64,000 bases of DNA, from positions 62,001 through 126,000 of the forward strand of contig CALKER010000006.1 in the NCBI GenBank assembly GCA_938084835.1. Reading direction: 5' to 3'. Shown piece by piece: positions 28,665-38,318 of this stretch; the stretch's first letter is position 1, and every line of letters starts with the position of its first letter. The notes under the pieces are model-generated. The model was not told the origin of the DNA. It did no database searches and saw only the letters and a list, made by a program, of their open reading frames with translations. The translations under genes and the position numbers were made by a program. This stretch comes from an uncultured Thermoguttaceae bacterium. Lineage in GTDB: Bacteria > Planctomycetota > Planctomycetia > Pirellulales > Thermoguttaceae.

Positions 28665-29345
28665 ATGAATCGGGATTGGTCTCGGCAATATCCTGCTGAT
28701 GTAGTGCGAGGGATTCCCCCGAAGTTTGAGCCGGCCGAAGAAGGTACCGAACAGCTTCCTCAGCCGCAGGGGCATATGGTTGACCAGGCTCGTATCGTCC
28801 AGGCCGTGCGGGAAATTCTGATAGCCATCGGGGAGGATCCCGATCGGGAGGGTCTTCGGGAAACTCCCCGTCGAGTGGCGCGAATGTATGCAGAACTTTT
28901 TAGCGGGCTACACGAAGACCCTGGGATTCAGCTTCGTAAGTTTTTTAACGAATCGTATGACGAGATCGTCCTCGTACGGGACATCACATTTTGTAGCATG
29001 TGTGAACATCATCTGTTGCCGTTTATGGGCAAGGCCCACATTGCCTACCTTCCCAACGGGCGAGTGGTTGGGTTAAGTAAGTTGGCCCGGGTGGTGGATG
29101 TGGTGGCACGCAGACCGCAGGTGCAGGAGCGGATGACGGAAACCCTTGCTGACCTTTTGGTGGAACATCTTGAAGCCAAAGGTGTGGGCGTCGTCGTCGA
29201 AGCCATCCACACGTGTATGACTATTCGGGGTGTAAAAAAGCCGGATTCGATCTGTATCACATCCGCGATGCGGGGTGTGTTCCGGGATAACCTTTCAACA
29301 CGTGCCGAAGTCCTTTCGCTTATTCTCGGCCAGCGGAAAATCTAG
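28665..29345 (+). CDS. folE: GTP cyclohydrolase I
   Basis: 226 residues from the ATG at 28665. It converts GTP to 7,8-dihydroneopterin triphosphate, the first step to tetrahydrofolate. The catalytic core begins at about residue 40 after a variable N-terminal stretch. Zinc ligands are Cys113 and His116 in MCEHHLLPF and Cys184 in IHTCMTIRG. Other conserved parts are [45 protein letters not shown] and the C-terminal MRGVFRDN. Normal length. Transcribed alone, divergent from dcd. Confidence 0.96.
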   Translation: MNRDWSRQYPADVVRGIPPKFEPAEEGTEQLPQPQGHMVDQARIVQAVREILIAIGEDPDREGLRETPRRVARMYAELFSGLHEDPGIQLRKFFNESYDEIVLVRDITFCSMCEHHLLPFMGKAHIAYLPNGRVVGLSKLARVVDVVARRPQVQERMTETLADLLVEHLEAKGVGVVVEAIHTCMTIRGVKKPDSICITSAMRGVFRDNLSTRAEVLSLILGQRKI

Positions 29346-29699
29346 GTGGGAAAAGGTAGAGCTGCCTTTTTGGGAACCGTCGGTTACGATTTGTCGCTCG
29401 AAGCGAGGGTAAGCTGGTTAGTTTCCCTGGATGTGCCGCTGCTGGGATGAGGCTTCAGCTTTGAAGTATGAGCGTGGGGAAAGTTACGCAGGTGGGCTAT
29501 GTCAAAGCAGTCGATTCCCCAGTCCGCCAAGGATTTGCTGAGTGGTGATTTCTTTGAAGATCCTCCGGTTTCTCCCCGAAGCTCTCCTAAACCCAATCCC
29601 TCCTAAATCTAAACCGAAAGGTATTAAGCCTCCTTCCGGCTGGGTAAATTAGGAGAAGCGAGGGTTGGCTCGAGAGAGAAATGGCTTGCGGCCGAAGGT
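29346..29699. other. Spacer between folE and the FAD/Fe-S gene
   Basis: 354 bp. No gene or RNA recognised. An ATG at 29681 is out of frame with the next gene. Confidence 0.4.
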
Positions 29700-32600
29700 G
29701 TGCAGATGTGGGACCTGGACGCGGAGCGAGCTCGTCTCCTGGATGATCTTCGCGGGCTGGTGGCCGGCGAAGTTCGCTGTGATCCACTATTTTGTGGGCT
29801 TTATGCGTCGGACGGGAGTATTCTGGCCGTCGATCCCTTGGCTGTGGTTCGACCCCTCCGAGTGCGAGATGTTGGAGCCTGCGTTCATTACGCAGCGGAG
29901 CGGAGGATTCCCATCATCCCGCGCGGGACAGGTACGGGTTGTGTTGGGGGAGCCATTGGGCCGGGTATCGTGCTCGATATGTCACGATTTTTCCGGCAGG
30001 TTACTACTACGCGAGCCGGAACCGTTCGCGTTGCTGCGGGTGTGACTTTGGAGCGATTGAACCAGGCCTTGCGCCGGGCCAACCGTTATTTTCCTTGGGA
30101 TACCCCCAGCGGTGCGGTTAGCACTATCGGAGGATTACTATCCCGGGCAGCTTTTTCCCCTTATCGCCTGCGTTACGGTGATATTGGTCGGTATGTGGTA
30201 TCGCTCCAGCTGGTGCTGGCAGATGGCTCAGTGGTGGAAGTTCCCAATCAACCAACCTCCGTATTCGAGGCGGTTTGTGTTGGCCGAGGTCATTCGGAGT
30301 GGTGGACGCGGCTAAAGCACATGCTACGGCAGCACGCCGCGGAAATCGCTGAGGAACAGGCCACACCCTTGCGCCGAACAACCGGCTATCGACTGGCGAA
30401 GGTTCTTTTTCAGGAAGAAGGCCGAGAAGTAACCAAGCAACGAATGTTTTGCTACCAGCCTGGTGCGCTGGGTCTGGGGGATGAAGCTCTTTGGCCGCAA
30501 CCTACCGGGCAGGCGGGCGTCTCCGGGAAGCAGCCGTACGGGCACCACCAGTCCGCCTCCGGCCCGGGATCCAACGAGACCTCAAACGAAGTTGGGATGG
30601 TCGACTCCGACCTGTTGCTGAATCCGGCTCAGCTTTTCCTTGGAGCGGAGGGCACGTTAGGCGTGATTGTTGAGGTAGAGCTTGCTCCTCCGGAGCAACC
30701 GCAAGCTCAGGGCCTAGTGGTGTTTTTCTTCGAGAGCTTGGAGGAAGCCCTCCGGGCACTGCCATCGACCGGCGTGGTAGAACCGTTGGCGTGTGTGGTC
30801 GTCGATCACCGTCATCTGTCGTTATGCCGGGAATTTGAGCCGCGCTTGGCGGCCGTAGTTCCTCGCGAAGCCCAGGCCGCAATGGTGGTGGAGATTGAAG
30901 GCTCGGACAGTAGACAGCTCCGCCAAGTGGTGGACGCTTTGCGAGTGGCAGTGCAAAGCAAGGCTAAGACGCTGGGGCCGGGAGTTTGGGCCTTGGAGTC
31001 GTGGGACCGGCAGCTTTTCGCCCAGCTTCTCCAACCGGTGCCGGCACCGTTGTACCGTAGCCGCGGTGGCCGGCCTGTGCCTTTCGTGGACGATGTTGCA
31101 GTCCCGGAAGCAAAGCTCCCAGAGTTTTTGAGTGAGACCTATCGGTGTCTTCGCCACGCGGAATTGACGGCCACAATATTTTGTTCGGGGGGAGATGGGC
31201 GAGTCACCATTCGGCCAATTGTTGATCTGAGCGACGTGCGTCAACGGGAAGCTTTACTTAGTGCTGGCGAGGCCATCTTCGATCTGGTCTTGCGGCTGGG
31301 AGGCTCGATTACTGCTGGCGGAGGTTGGGGGTTAGTGCGAAGCCCCTATTTGTCGCGACAATTTCCGCATCTGGCGCGGGTATTTCAGGGAATTAAGACT
31401 ACTTTTGACCCTCTCGGCATTCTTAACCCTGGTAAGATTGTTGCCGAGTGGTCTGTCGATGAGTTGCGGGAGGTCATCCGCGGAGGCGGGGCCCTTCGGG
31501 AAATCCGCAGCATTTTGTCGGCCAAAGCTTCAGGCCAGAAGCATGAAGCACCGAGCCCAACCGGTAGATGGGCGACAAGGCCGCAATTCTCCCATCTTGT
31601 TGATATTCTCCAGCCTTTGCACTCTGCGGCTACTGCCTGTTTTGCCTGCGGCGGGTGCCGCCATCAGTTTGCCCAGGGGCGGATGTGCCCTGTTTATCGT
31701 TTTTTTCCCGCAGAGGAAGCATCACCGCGAGCCAAGGTTAACATGCTCCTAACCACGCTTGGGAGCGGGGGATCCCTTCGCGCGGTGGCCTCGCCCAGGT
31801 TTCGGGAGATTGCCGACCTGTGCGTTCAGTGTCATATGTGTACGATTGAGTGTCCCGCTGCGGTGGACATCCCTAGGCTGGTGCTGGAAATGAAAGGGCA
31901 GCATGCGGCGGCTGCGGGGCTTTTGTTTTCGGATTGGATACTGGCTCACTTGGATCTGATTGCGCGGTGGGCTCTTAAGGTGCCACGCCTTGCCAATTGG
32001 GCCTTGCGCACGCGGTGGACCCGCTGGCTCATGGAACGGATGTGGGGGATTGCCCAAGGGCGCCGGCTTCCCAATGTTGCGACGGAATCGTTCATGCATC
32101 GGGCAGCACGGTGGGGATGGACGCGCCCAAGAAAACAGCGCGGCCCACGGGTTGCGTACTTTGCGGATCTTTATGTCAGCTTTTTTGCCCCCGAGCTGGG
32201 TGAACTTTTCTTAAGGATCTTGGAACATAACAATGTGGCGTTCTTTGTGCCGGAAAAGCAACGGCATGCTGGGGTTCCGGCCATTACTTCGGGCGCTTTG
32301 GACGTCGTCCGCAGGGTGGTCCGCCGTAACACTCGTGTTTTGGCCAATGCCGTTCGTTCGGGGTATGAAGTTGTCTGTACCGAGCCGGCGGCCGTCGTGG
32401 CTTTAAAACGCGAATATCCGCAAATTGATGGATCCGCCGATGTTCGGCTTGTGGCTGAGCATGTCGCGGAGGCCTGTGAGTTTCTTTGGGGGCTTCATCA
32501 ACAAGGCAAGCTCCAACTTGATTTTCGGCCGATACCGTTGACAGTCGGCTACCACCAGCCGTGTCGATCGAAAGCCTTGGGAATTGGTCGGCCCGGGGAA

Positions 32601-32927
32601 AGTTTGCTGCGGCTCATTCCTGGGCTCCAGGTGGTGCCGTTGCCGGATATGTGCTCGGGCATGGCAGGAGTATTTGGGTTAAAGAGTAGCAATTACCGCG
32701 CGAGTCTGCGAGGTGGTTTTCCGTTGATTGCAGTGCTTCGTGAACCGCAATTTCAGGCCGGTGTTACAGAGTGTAGTGCTTGTAAAATTCAGCTGGAGCA
32801 AGGGGCCGGCAAGGTGGTCTTCCACCCTATCGAGCTTCTAGCCTGTGCCTACGGATTCGTGGAATTGGAAAGCTTATTCCGTCGGCATAGGACGCGGCCG
32901 GTACGTGAGGGCTCCTCGATCAGATGA
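29700..32927 (+). CDS. FAD-linked oxidoreductase with fused Fe-S and CCG domains (glycolate/D-lactate dehydrogenase-like)
   Basis: 1,075 residues from a GTG at 29700 (ATG at 29706 is an alternative). Domains in order: a PCMH-type FAD-binding domain (about 40-220) with PRGTGTGCVGGAIGPG and TPSGAVSTIGGLLS; a low-complexity insert rich in Gly, Gln and Ser (about 240-300); an FAD-oxidase C-terminal domain (about 310-590) ending GILNPGKIV; a Fe-S region with CFACGGC (about 640) and CVQCHMCTIECP (about 705), the latter a full [4Fe-4S] motif; then a CCG-type domain with GYHQPCRSKALG, MCSGMAGVFG and CSACKIQLEQG. It resembles fused GlcD/GlcF or large Dld-type dehydrogenases oxidising a 2-hydroxy acid. 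Substrate and electron acceptor are inferred, not shown. Confidence 0.85.
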   Translation: MQMWDLDAERARLLDDLRGLVAGEVRCDPLFCGLYASDGSILAVDPLAVVRPLRVRDVGACVHYAAERRIPIIPRGTGTGCVGGAIGPGIVLDMSRFFRQVTTTRAGTVRVAAGVTLERLNQALRRANRYFPWDTPSGAVSTIGGLLSRAAFSPYRLRYGDIGRYVVSLQLVLADGSVVEVPNQPTSVFEAVCVGRGHSEWWTRLKHMLRQHAAEIAEEQATPLRRTTGYRLAKVLFQEEGREVTKQRMFCYQPGALGLGDEALWPQPTGQAGVSGKQPYGHHQSASGPGSNETSNEVGMVDSDLLLNPAQLFLGAEGTLGVIVEVELAPPEQPQAQGLVVFFFESLEEALRALPSTGVVEPLACVVVDHRHLSLCREFEPRLAAVVPREAQAAMVVEIEGSDSRQLRQVVDALRVAVQSKAKTLGPGVWALESWDRQLFAQLLQPVPAPLYRSRGGRPVPFVDDVAVPEAKLPEFLSETYRCLRHAELTATIFCSGGDGRVTIRPIVDLSDVRQREALLSAGEAIFDLVLRLGGSITAGGGWGLVRSPYLSRQFPHLARVFQGIKTTFDPLGILNPGKIVAEWSVDELREVIRGGGALREIRSILSAKASGQKHEAPSPTGRWATRPQFSHLVDILQPLHSAATACFACGGCRHQFAQGRMCPVYRFFPAEEASPRAKVNMLLTTLGSGGSLRAVASPRFREIADLCVQCHMCTIECPAAVDIPRLVLEMKGQHAAAAGLLFSDWILAHLDLIARWALKVPRLANWALRTRWTRWLMERMWGIAQGRRLPNVATESFMHRAARWGWTRPRKQRGPRVAYFADLYVSFFAPELGELFLRILEHNNVAFFVPEKQRHAGVPAITSGALDVVRRVVRRNTRVLANAVRSGYEVVCTEPAAVVALKREYPQIDGSADVRLVAEHVAEACEFLWGLHQQGKLQLDFRPIPLTVGYHQPCRSKALGIGRPGESLLRLIPGLQVVPLPDMCSGMAGVFGLKSSNYRASLRGGFPLIAVLREPQFQAGVTECSACKIQLEQGAGKVVFHPIELLACAYGFVELESLFRRHRTRPVREGSSIR

Positions 32928-33063
32928 TGCCCCCCACAAGGCGGCCTGCGCGACCTGGGATGAATGGAGACAGACTGGCCATCGGCGAAAGCGCCCAACT
33001 GCATCTGGCATGAAAGGCAGTGGTGTCCGAAAAAGCTTTTTGAGGGCCGAGGAGCGCAACTTA

Positions 33064-33381
33064 ATGACCGACAACCACAGTACGAATTTTTCCGGAGTGA
33101 ACGGTGAAATAGGTTCTGCCGTCAGCACGGCTCACGTTCGAGTAACGGTTCGTCTGTTTGCCATGGGAAGGGAGCTAGTGGGCGCCAACTTCGTGGAGTT
33201 GGCAGTGCCGGCAGGTTGCTCTCTGGAGTTCATCAAGAGGACGCTTACCGAGCGATTCCCCGCGCTCAAGCCGTGGATGCCGCGAATGCTTTTTGCCGCA
33301 GACAATCAGTATCTTGGTTCTGACCACAGGTTCTTTGCGGACAGAGAACTCCTTTGCTTCCCGCCGGCAAGTGGGGGATGA
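33064..33381 (+). CDS. moaD: Molybdopterin synthase small subunit (MoaD)
   Basis: 105 residues from the ATG at 33064, preceded by GAGGAGC. A ubiquitin-like sulfur carrier that is thiocarboxylated at its C-terminal glycine and donates sulfur to cyclic pyranopterin monophosphate. The last 80 residues match the fold (VRVTVRLFAMGRELVG, an FIKRTLTERFPALKPW helix), and the protein ends in the required Gly-Gly after PPAS. About 25 extra residues precede the domain. It is followed by moaE and moaA on the same strand, an operon for molybdopterin assembly. Weakly conserved internally, so the call rests on fold pattern, GG end and context. Confidence 0.85.
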   Translation: MTDNHSTNFSGVNGEIGSAVSTAHVRVTVRLFAMGRELVGANFVELAVPAGCSLEFIKRTLTERFPALKPWMPRMLFAADNQYLGSDHRFFADRELLCFPPASGG

Positions 33382-33514
33382 GAGAAGATTTGCCAGTAGC
33401 TTTGGTTGCGAGCCCTTCTACTTGTTTATGCCTTAAAGTTTATTCGTCGCCAGCGTGCTTGCTGGGAGAGTTCCCGACACGTGGAGCGATGATGGGAATC
33501 GCCGAATTTTTGGG

Positions 33515-33523
33515 AAAGGAGGG
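33515..33523 (+). promoter_or_regulatory. Strong ribosome-binding site deciding the moaE start
   Basis: AAAGGAGGG lies four bases before a GTG at 33528. It favours that start over the ATGs at 33489 and 33492 upstream. Confidence 0.6.
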
Positions 33524-33527
33524 TACG

Positions 33528-33968
33528 GTGACTGGAGTCCAAGAAGCTCCTATCGACGTTCTCTCAGTGCTGGAAGCAGTGCGAGATCCTTCCGCTGGAG
33601 CCGTTGTGATTTTTGTTGGTACCGTAAGAGACCTTTCCGAAGGCAGAGCGGTGTCGTCCCTTGAGTTCGAGGCAGCACCGGAGATGGCTAGGCATCAACT
33701 GGATTTGCTGGCACTTCAAGCTAAAGAGCGGTTTCAGCTTGTTCGTTGTGGTCTCGTACATAGACTGGGAAGATTGGAAGTGGGAGAGGTTATTGTTGTA
33801 GCTGCCGCTTCGGCTCCGCACCGTCGGGCGGCATTTGATGCCGTCGAATGGTTGATCGATCAATTGAAAAGAGTGGTGCCTATTTGGAAGAAAGAACATT
33901 ACCAGGAAGGTTCGGCGAGGTGGGTTGATCCAGGGTGTGAAATGGCTTCGGAGGAGCCAAAGGGATGA
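33528..33968 (+). CDS. moaE: Molybdopterin synthase large subunit (MoaE)
   Basis: 146 residues from a GTG at 33528, which carries a near-ideal ribosome-binding site and gives the usual MoaE length and N-terminus (EAPIDVLSVLEAVRDPSAGAVV). Earlier ATGs at 33489/33492 would add 12-13 residues. With MoaD it converts precursor Z (cPMP) to molybdopterin. Family features: FVGTVRDLSEGRAVSSLEFEA; the HRLGRLEVGE segment; the SAPHRRAAFDAVEWLIDQLKRVVPIWKKEHY block with the conserved active-site Lys residues; and the terminal WVDPG. Its stop overlaps the moaA start by 4 bp (ATGA), indicating translational coupling. Confidence 0.93.
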   Translation: MTGVQEAPIDVLSVLEAVRDPSAGAVVIFVGTVRDLSEGRAVSSLEFEAAPEMARHQLDLLALQAKERFQLVRCGLVHRLGRLEVGEVIVVAAASAPHRRAAFDAVEWLIDQLKRVVPIWKKEHYQEGSARWVDPGCEMASEEPKG

Positions 33969-34963
33969 CCCGGCCGGCAGTGCTCGTGGACGCCTGGGGG
34001 CGAGTCCATAACCAATTGCGGGTCTCTGTGACCGATCGCTGCAACCTGCGGTGCCTTTATTGCACCGGCTGGCGGCCCATGGTTTTTCAACCGCGCGATG
34101 CCGTGCTGAGCTTCGAAGAGCTGATTCGGGTAATCCGCGTGGCAGCAAGTCTGGGTGTGCGGCGCATTCGTTTTACGGGCGGGGAACCCCTCTTGCGGAA
34201 GAAACTGCCAGAGTTGGTGGCACGGGTCCGGGAAATCAAAGATGTTGCCGATGTCGCGCTTACTACAAATGGGACGATGTTAGCGTGCTTTGCTCAGGAG
34301 CTGCGGGCGGCAGGAGTGCAGCGGGTGAATATCAGCTTGGATTGTTTATCGCCCGAGAAATATACTCACCTGACGGGAGGAAACATTTACACGGTGCTTG
34401 CTGGCATTGAGGCGGCTTTAAACGCCAATTTTCAAGAGCTCAAGCTTAATGCCTTGGCAATTAGGAATTTCACCGAGGACGAAATAGTTCCTTTGACCGA
34501 GTTTGCCAGAAGTCGTAGGATTCCGATCCGTTTTATAGAACTTATGCGGTCCCGCGCTTCCTCGGAAGTCGAAGGTCTCCAGCCGCTCCCTGCTAACGCG
34601 GTCGTGCGTATTCTTGAAGGCTTTTACGGGCTTTTGACTCCGTGCGATACGGATCCGGCACATCCTCATGTGAGCCTCTATCGCTTGCCGGACGGCGTTG
34701 GGGAGGTGGGAGTGATTGCCGCTGTCACAACTCCCTTTTGCCATCGGTGTGATCGCCTGCGACTGTCTGCAGATGGGAAACTGCGAAATTGTTTGTTTGC
34801 TACCAAGGAGTGGGACCTCCGCAGCTTGCTTCGTGCGGGTGCTTCGGACGAGGAGATTCGCGCTGTTTTTGTGGCTGCCACGGCGACCAAATGGTTTCAG
34901 CGACCGATTGGGGAGAATGGTTTTCCTGTTTTGCCGCTGCCAATGCATCGTGTCGGTGGCTGA
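33965..34963 (+). CDS. moaA: GTP 3',8-cyclase (MoaA)
   Basis: 332 residues from the ATG at 33965, overlapping moaE by 4 bp. A radical-SAM enzyme that starts molybdenum cofactor synthesis by cyclising GTP. The N-terminal cluster motif is CNLRCLYC (CX3CX2C) within VSVTDRCNLRC. RIRFTGGEPLLRK, LTTNGTML and RVNISLDCLSPEKY follow. The C-terminal cluster motif is CHRCDRLRLSADGKLRNC (CX2CX13C), which binds GTP, and the protein ends in the typical Gly-Gly. One departure: the usual YCMP after the first cluster is YCTG. Full length and expected active. No moaC is present here, so the pathway must be completed elsewhere. Confidence 0.95.
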   Translation: MTRPAVLVDAWGRVHNQLRVSVTDRCNLRCLYCTGWRPMVFQPRDAVLSFEELIRVIRVAASLGVRRIRFTGGEPLLRKKLPELVARVREIKDVADVALTTNGTMLACFAQELRAAGVQRVNISLDCLSPEKYTHLTGGNIYTVLAGIEAALNANFQELKLNALAIRNFTEDEIVPLTEFARSRRIPIRFIELMRSRASSEVEGLQPLPANAVVRILEGFYGLLTPCDTDPAHPHVSLYRLPDGVGEVGVIAAVTTPFCHRCDRLRLSADGKLRNCLFATKEWDLRSLLRAGASDEEIRAVFVAATATKWFQRPIGENGFPVLPLPMHRVGG

Positions 34964-35062
34964 GCGCCACGACTGTGCGGATAGGATCTTCCCTCCGGCT
35001 GTGAGGGCCGGAGAGGCCAATTTTATTGGTGGGAGACTTCTAGCTTAAATCGGGAATGCTTT

Positions 35063-35497
35063 ATGCCGACTCGTCGACAACGCGCTCGTAGTAAACCGGT
35101 ATGGTATGCCGAAGGCTTGCACTTTGAGTGTCAGGCCTGTGGACGATGTTGTTCGGGCCCGCCCGGCTACGTGTGGCTAGATCCGGCGGAGGCGTACCAA
35201 ATTGCAGATTTTCTCCGCTTGAGTCCGCACCAATTTTTTACCCGCTACTTGCGGTTGATAGACGGGCAGTTGAGTTTGATCGAGCTTTCAGGTGGGGACT
35301 GCATCTTTTTGGATCCCGAAAGCCGCTTGTGCCGAATCTATCCGGTTCGTCCTCGGCAGTGTCGGACGTGGCCTTTTTGGTCATCCAATTTGATCAGTCG
35401 ACGAGCGTGGGAGGAAGCGGCAGCGCGTTGTCCCGGATGCAATCGTGGTCGGCTGTATACACTTGAGGAGATAGAGGAGCTACGCCGACAAATCTAG
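35063..35497 (+). CDS. YkgJ-family cysteine-cluster protein
   Basis: 144 residues from the ATG at 35063, about 100 bp after moaA on the same strand. The N-terminal core has CQACGRCCSGPPGYV, then GGDCIFLD, LCRIYPVRPRQCRTWPFW and a late CPGC pair. This cysteine pattern defines the UPF0153/YkgJ family, thought to bind zinc or an Fe-S cluster; no function is established. Small and cytosolic. It may be the last gene of the moa operon. Length is normal for the family. Confidence 0.85.
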   Translation: MPTRRQRARSKPVWYAEGLHFECQACGRCCSGPPGYVWLDPAEAYQIADFLRLSPHQFFTRYLRLIDGQLSLIELSGGDCIFLDPESRLCRIYPVRPRQCRTWPFWSSNLISRRAWEEAAARCPGCNRGRLYTLEEIEELRRQI

Positions 35498-35677
35498 CTG
35501 TTGGCCTGCGGGGACTAACGTCCCAGGGAGTGATCAATGAAGGGCATTTCGTCCCGCGTTTGGGGGATCAATCAAGCAAAGCAGCTTCCTCTACGCAATA
35601 AGCTCCGCGGGACTATCTCGCTTCCCAACCGAGCATGGCCGCAAACCACGGAACCTAGGTGAGGAATGCGACGGCGT

Positions 35678-37060
35678 CTAGAATTGGGCTTGACTTACTT
35701 TTGGACGAACCGGCTGCCTTTTTCCGTGAGGTTTGGAGTCGGCACCTCTTCGCTGTAGTTCTGCCTGGGTAGTTGTCGGCTGGTGAGCCGAGCTGCTTGA
35801 GGCCTGGATATGGACTTGCGGGTTTGGAGCCACTGCCGGCTCCTCGTGGCGGGGAAAATCACGTCTCGAGGATACAGGTGGGACGTGGACGGCTGCGTTT
35901 GGTTCCGGCGAATTTAGGTCAGAGGAATCAGGAGTTTGATAGCCTGTTGGGCAGTGATCTGTGAATTCCTCGAGGACGACATCTTGGTCACCAATATCAG
36001 GCACCGGCGTCGGAGTGATCGGGACATCAGCTGAGCTCTCGTCCGGTGCGGATGGTGGACAGATTTGGGATGATGGTCGATCTAGTGCAGCTCCCGGTTG
36101 CGGGGTGCCGGGATGTGGCGTATCAGGCTGGTCCTGAGGTGGGTTTTCCCCTTCGGCCGGGACATTATCATTACCTGTGTTTGCGTGGGCGTCGCGGGCC
36201 TGGACACGTTCGGCCTCTGATGATGTTTGCTCTAACGCGGGGGCGTTTCTCTCGGTGGGAAGCACCGCCCCGGCCGAAGTGGTGTCACCTACCTGGGCTT
36301 GTTCTTCAGAGGTCCCCGCTAGGAAGGCTTCCACATCCTCCCATGGGGTTTGGGGCTTGGGGTGGGATTCAGCCGCGGCGAGCAATTCGCGTACAGTCCG
36401 CACAGGATGACTCATCAGTATCTTTTTGTTGTCGTCAAAAAGCGATTGAACACGAGCTAGGAGTTCCCCCTGTCTATTGACGATTTCCCGAACTTGGCAT
36501 ATTTGTCGCTCCGCACTCAAAGCCGCAATTTCTGCTTCGGTGCGATTCAGCCGGACCGTGATTGTTTGCAGCTGGCGTTCGGCTTCTTCCCGCACCCCTC
36601 GCAGCCGGTCCACAGACTCGCGGTAGCCCGCGGCCTCCGCTAATAGCAAGGCAATTTGATGTGTGGCCTCCTCAGCCGAATAGGTGGCGCCGTGAACGAC
36701 CATCGGAAAGTTATTGGACCGTTGGGCCAACTGGTACTCCGATCGAAACATATGGGCAAGTCGCTGGGCATGGTAGAAGAAGGCTTCCTGCTCATGAATC
36801 TTTCGGGATATGTGCGCAATCTGGGACAGAAGCTCTTTTCGGGCAGCAGTCAGATCAGCTAAGTCTTTTTCCAGTCGTCGCATCACAAAGGTGAGGTAGC
36901 CGACCGGATCCTGCTGCCGAGCTTCCTCGGTCCACCCGACCCTCTCCGTGATAAACCGCTCGATGGGCACACGAAGTCCCGGAAAGTACCCGTAAATAAG
37001 CCCACTCACGGCAGCGGTCACAATGCCAATGCCAAGTACCGTCGAAACTAGCCGCATCAT
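35678..37060 (-). CDS. Membrane-anchored coiled-coil protein with Pro-rich tail, function unknown
   Basis: 460 residues from the ATG at 37060, with GGAG upstream. One N-terminal transmembrane segment (about 5-26) is followed by an amphipathic, coiled-coil-rich region: about 55-95 (RRLEKDLADLTAARKELLSQ start), 135-205. The tail from about 235 to the end is disordered-looking, rich in Pro, Ser, Gln and Glu. There is no catalytic motif. The coiled coil outside or inside the membrane could be a scaffold or cell-surface spacer. I do not recognise a named family; such proteins recur in planctomycetes. Single gene, convergent with the moa operon. Its 1.26 kb upstream spacer is shared with the divergent sigma-factor operon. 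Confidence 0.7.
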   Translation of the reverse strand: MMRLVSTVLGIGIVTAAVSGLIYGYFPGLRVPIERFITERVGWTEEARQQDPVGYLTFVMRRLEKDLADLTAARKELLSQIAHISRKIHEQEAFFYHAQRLAHMFRSEYQLAQRSNNFPMVVHGATYSAEEATHQIALLLAEAAGYRESVDRLRGVREEAERQLQTITVRLNRTEAEIAALSAERQICQVREIVNRQGELLARVQSLFDDNKKILMSHPVRTVRELLAAAESHPKPQTPWEDVEAFLAGTSEEQAQVGDTTSAGAVLPTERNAPALEQTSSEAERVQARDAHANTGNDNVPAEGENPPQDQPDTPHPGTPQPGAALDRPSSQICPPSAPDESSADVPITPTPVPDIGDQDVVLEEFTDHCPTGYQTPDSSDLNSPEPNAAVHVPPVSSRRDFPRHEEPAVAPNPQVHIQASSSSAHQPTTTQAELQRRGADSKPHGKRQPVRPKVSQAQF

Positions 37061-38318
37061 GGCAAACTCCTCTACAAGTGTGATAGGTATGGTGCGTGTA
37101 TTAGATCCTTAACTTTAGGCAAGGGCCGATCGTGCCATTCGCCGCAACGTTGCTCCGCTAAGATAAGACGCGGCAATTCATACAGGCTTGCCTAAGTTTT
37201 CTAGAAAATCCGGTGGATTAGCCCCGTAGGTAAAAATCGATTGAAAAAGTCGGCTTTGATTTTGGCTCGCCGGTACCCAGTCGTTGGCGTTGGCAGCAAT
37301 CTGCGGAAATTCGCGAGATTGGTTTCGTGAAAGCCCGCTTTTTGAAATGGTCAAGTCATTCGAGGGTTCGGATGAGGGCGGGAGAGTCGGGGGGATTCTT
37401 GACGGGTGACAAGGATCTCCGGGGGTTTCTTTTCGGCCCGCAGCCCGCCCCGGGCCTTGAAGGAAGCGAAAGGGAAGCTTCGCGAAAAAAGTAGTGGGAG
37501 GAGCCTAGGCATCAAACTTCCAAGCAAACAACGCGTTCAGTTGCTCCTCTACAATTTTGCGCAAAATCTCGCCCCGCGAGCGTCCTTATTTGTGGGACCT
37601 AGTCCCTGAAGGAGTGTTTAACAAACAAATACCTCTCCAACGGTGAGACGCCCCAGCGGTGCGGAATTCCCACGGTCCGGGACATTGGAGCTGTTGAGAT
37701 TAACAAATTCGGCTCGTGTGGTGGGGCTTAATCATTCATCACTACAGGGCCAGGTGAGCTTAACCACTTTTTATGTTGCCAGCTCTTTGTAGGGTCACTC
37801 TCGCGAATCCGCAAAATTTCCTACCCTGTTGTTTTCTTACCGAACGCTGATTAGACTAGGTATTTGAACCCCACTGTAGGGGGAAAAATTTATTAGACAA
37901 CTGAGCATGGGGGGGCTTGGATACGAGGACCTTCTCGTCGCTGGTCAACTTGGTTCTAACGATTTTGGTCCTTTTAGGTCCCGCAACCTGCCAGTTGAGA
38001 GCTTTGCGGCAAAGAACCTCACAAATGTCACTCCCGGCTGATTCGTTGGAAGTTCGCGGTCCGGCTTCCAGCGGGAGAGCTGTGCGTTCGCGGAGGATGT
38101 GGCTATCGAAGAACGGTTTTATTCACTCGTAATTTGTGAGAGATCACTTAGTTAACCATATATGTGCAGGAATTTTACATACGTACAGGAATTTCTGGCT
38201 TTATTATGTTGGGACCGCGGTCAATTCGGGGTGTTTCTGACATTTGACGCTAGGTGGTGAATTTTTGCGCAAGGGAGGCCCGGTCTCCCCGTCATATCTT
38301 AAGGGTGGAGGGCACGAG
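37061..38318. other. Long divergent spacer upstream of the sigma-metacaspase operon
   Basis: 1,258 bp. An open frame at 37917-38132 has a hydrophobic N-terminus but a TTG start and an Arg-rich tail, and I do not support it as a gene. A direct repeat at 38164-38194 lies close to the operon. No RNA gene seen. Confidence 0.45.
38164..38194. promoter_or_regulatory. Direct repeat upstream of the sigma-factor operon
   Basis: GTGCAGGAATTT (38164-38175) and GTACAGGAATTT (38183-38194) differ at one base and are 19 bp apart. The GGAAT core resembles the -35 element of ECF-type promoters, so this could be a self-regulated promoter or regulator site about 130 bp before the first gene. Inference only. 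Confidence 0.35.

Noticed and set aside
33489..33968. Longer moaE reading from the ATG at 33489
   Set aside because: The GTG at 33528 has a much stronger ribosome-binding site and gives the normal MoaE N-terminus and length.
37917..38132. 71-codon open frame with a hydrophobic N-terminus before the sigma operon
   Set aside because: TTG start in a G-run, Arg-rich tail, nothing conserved-looking.
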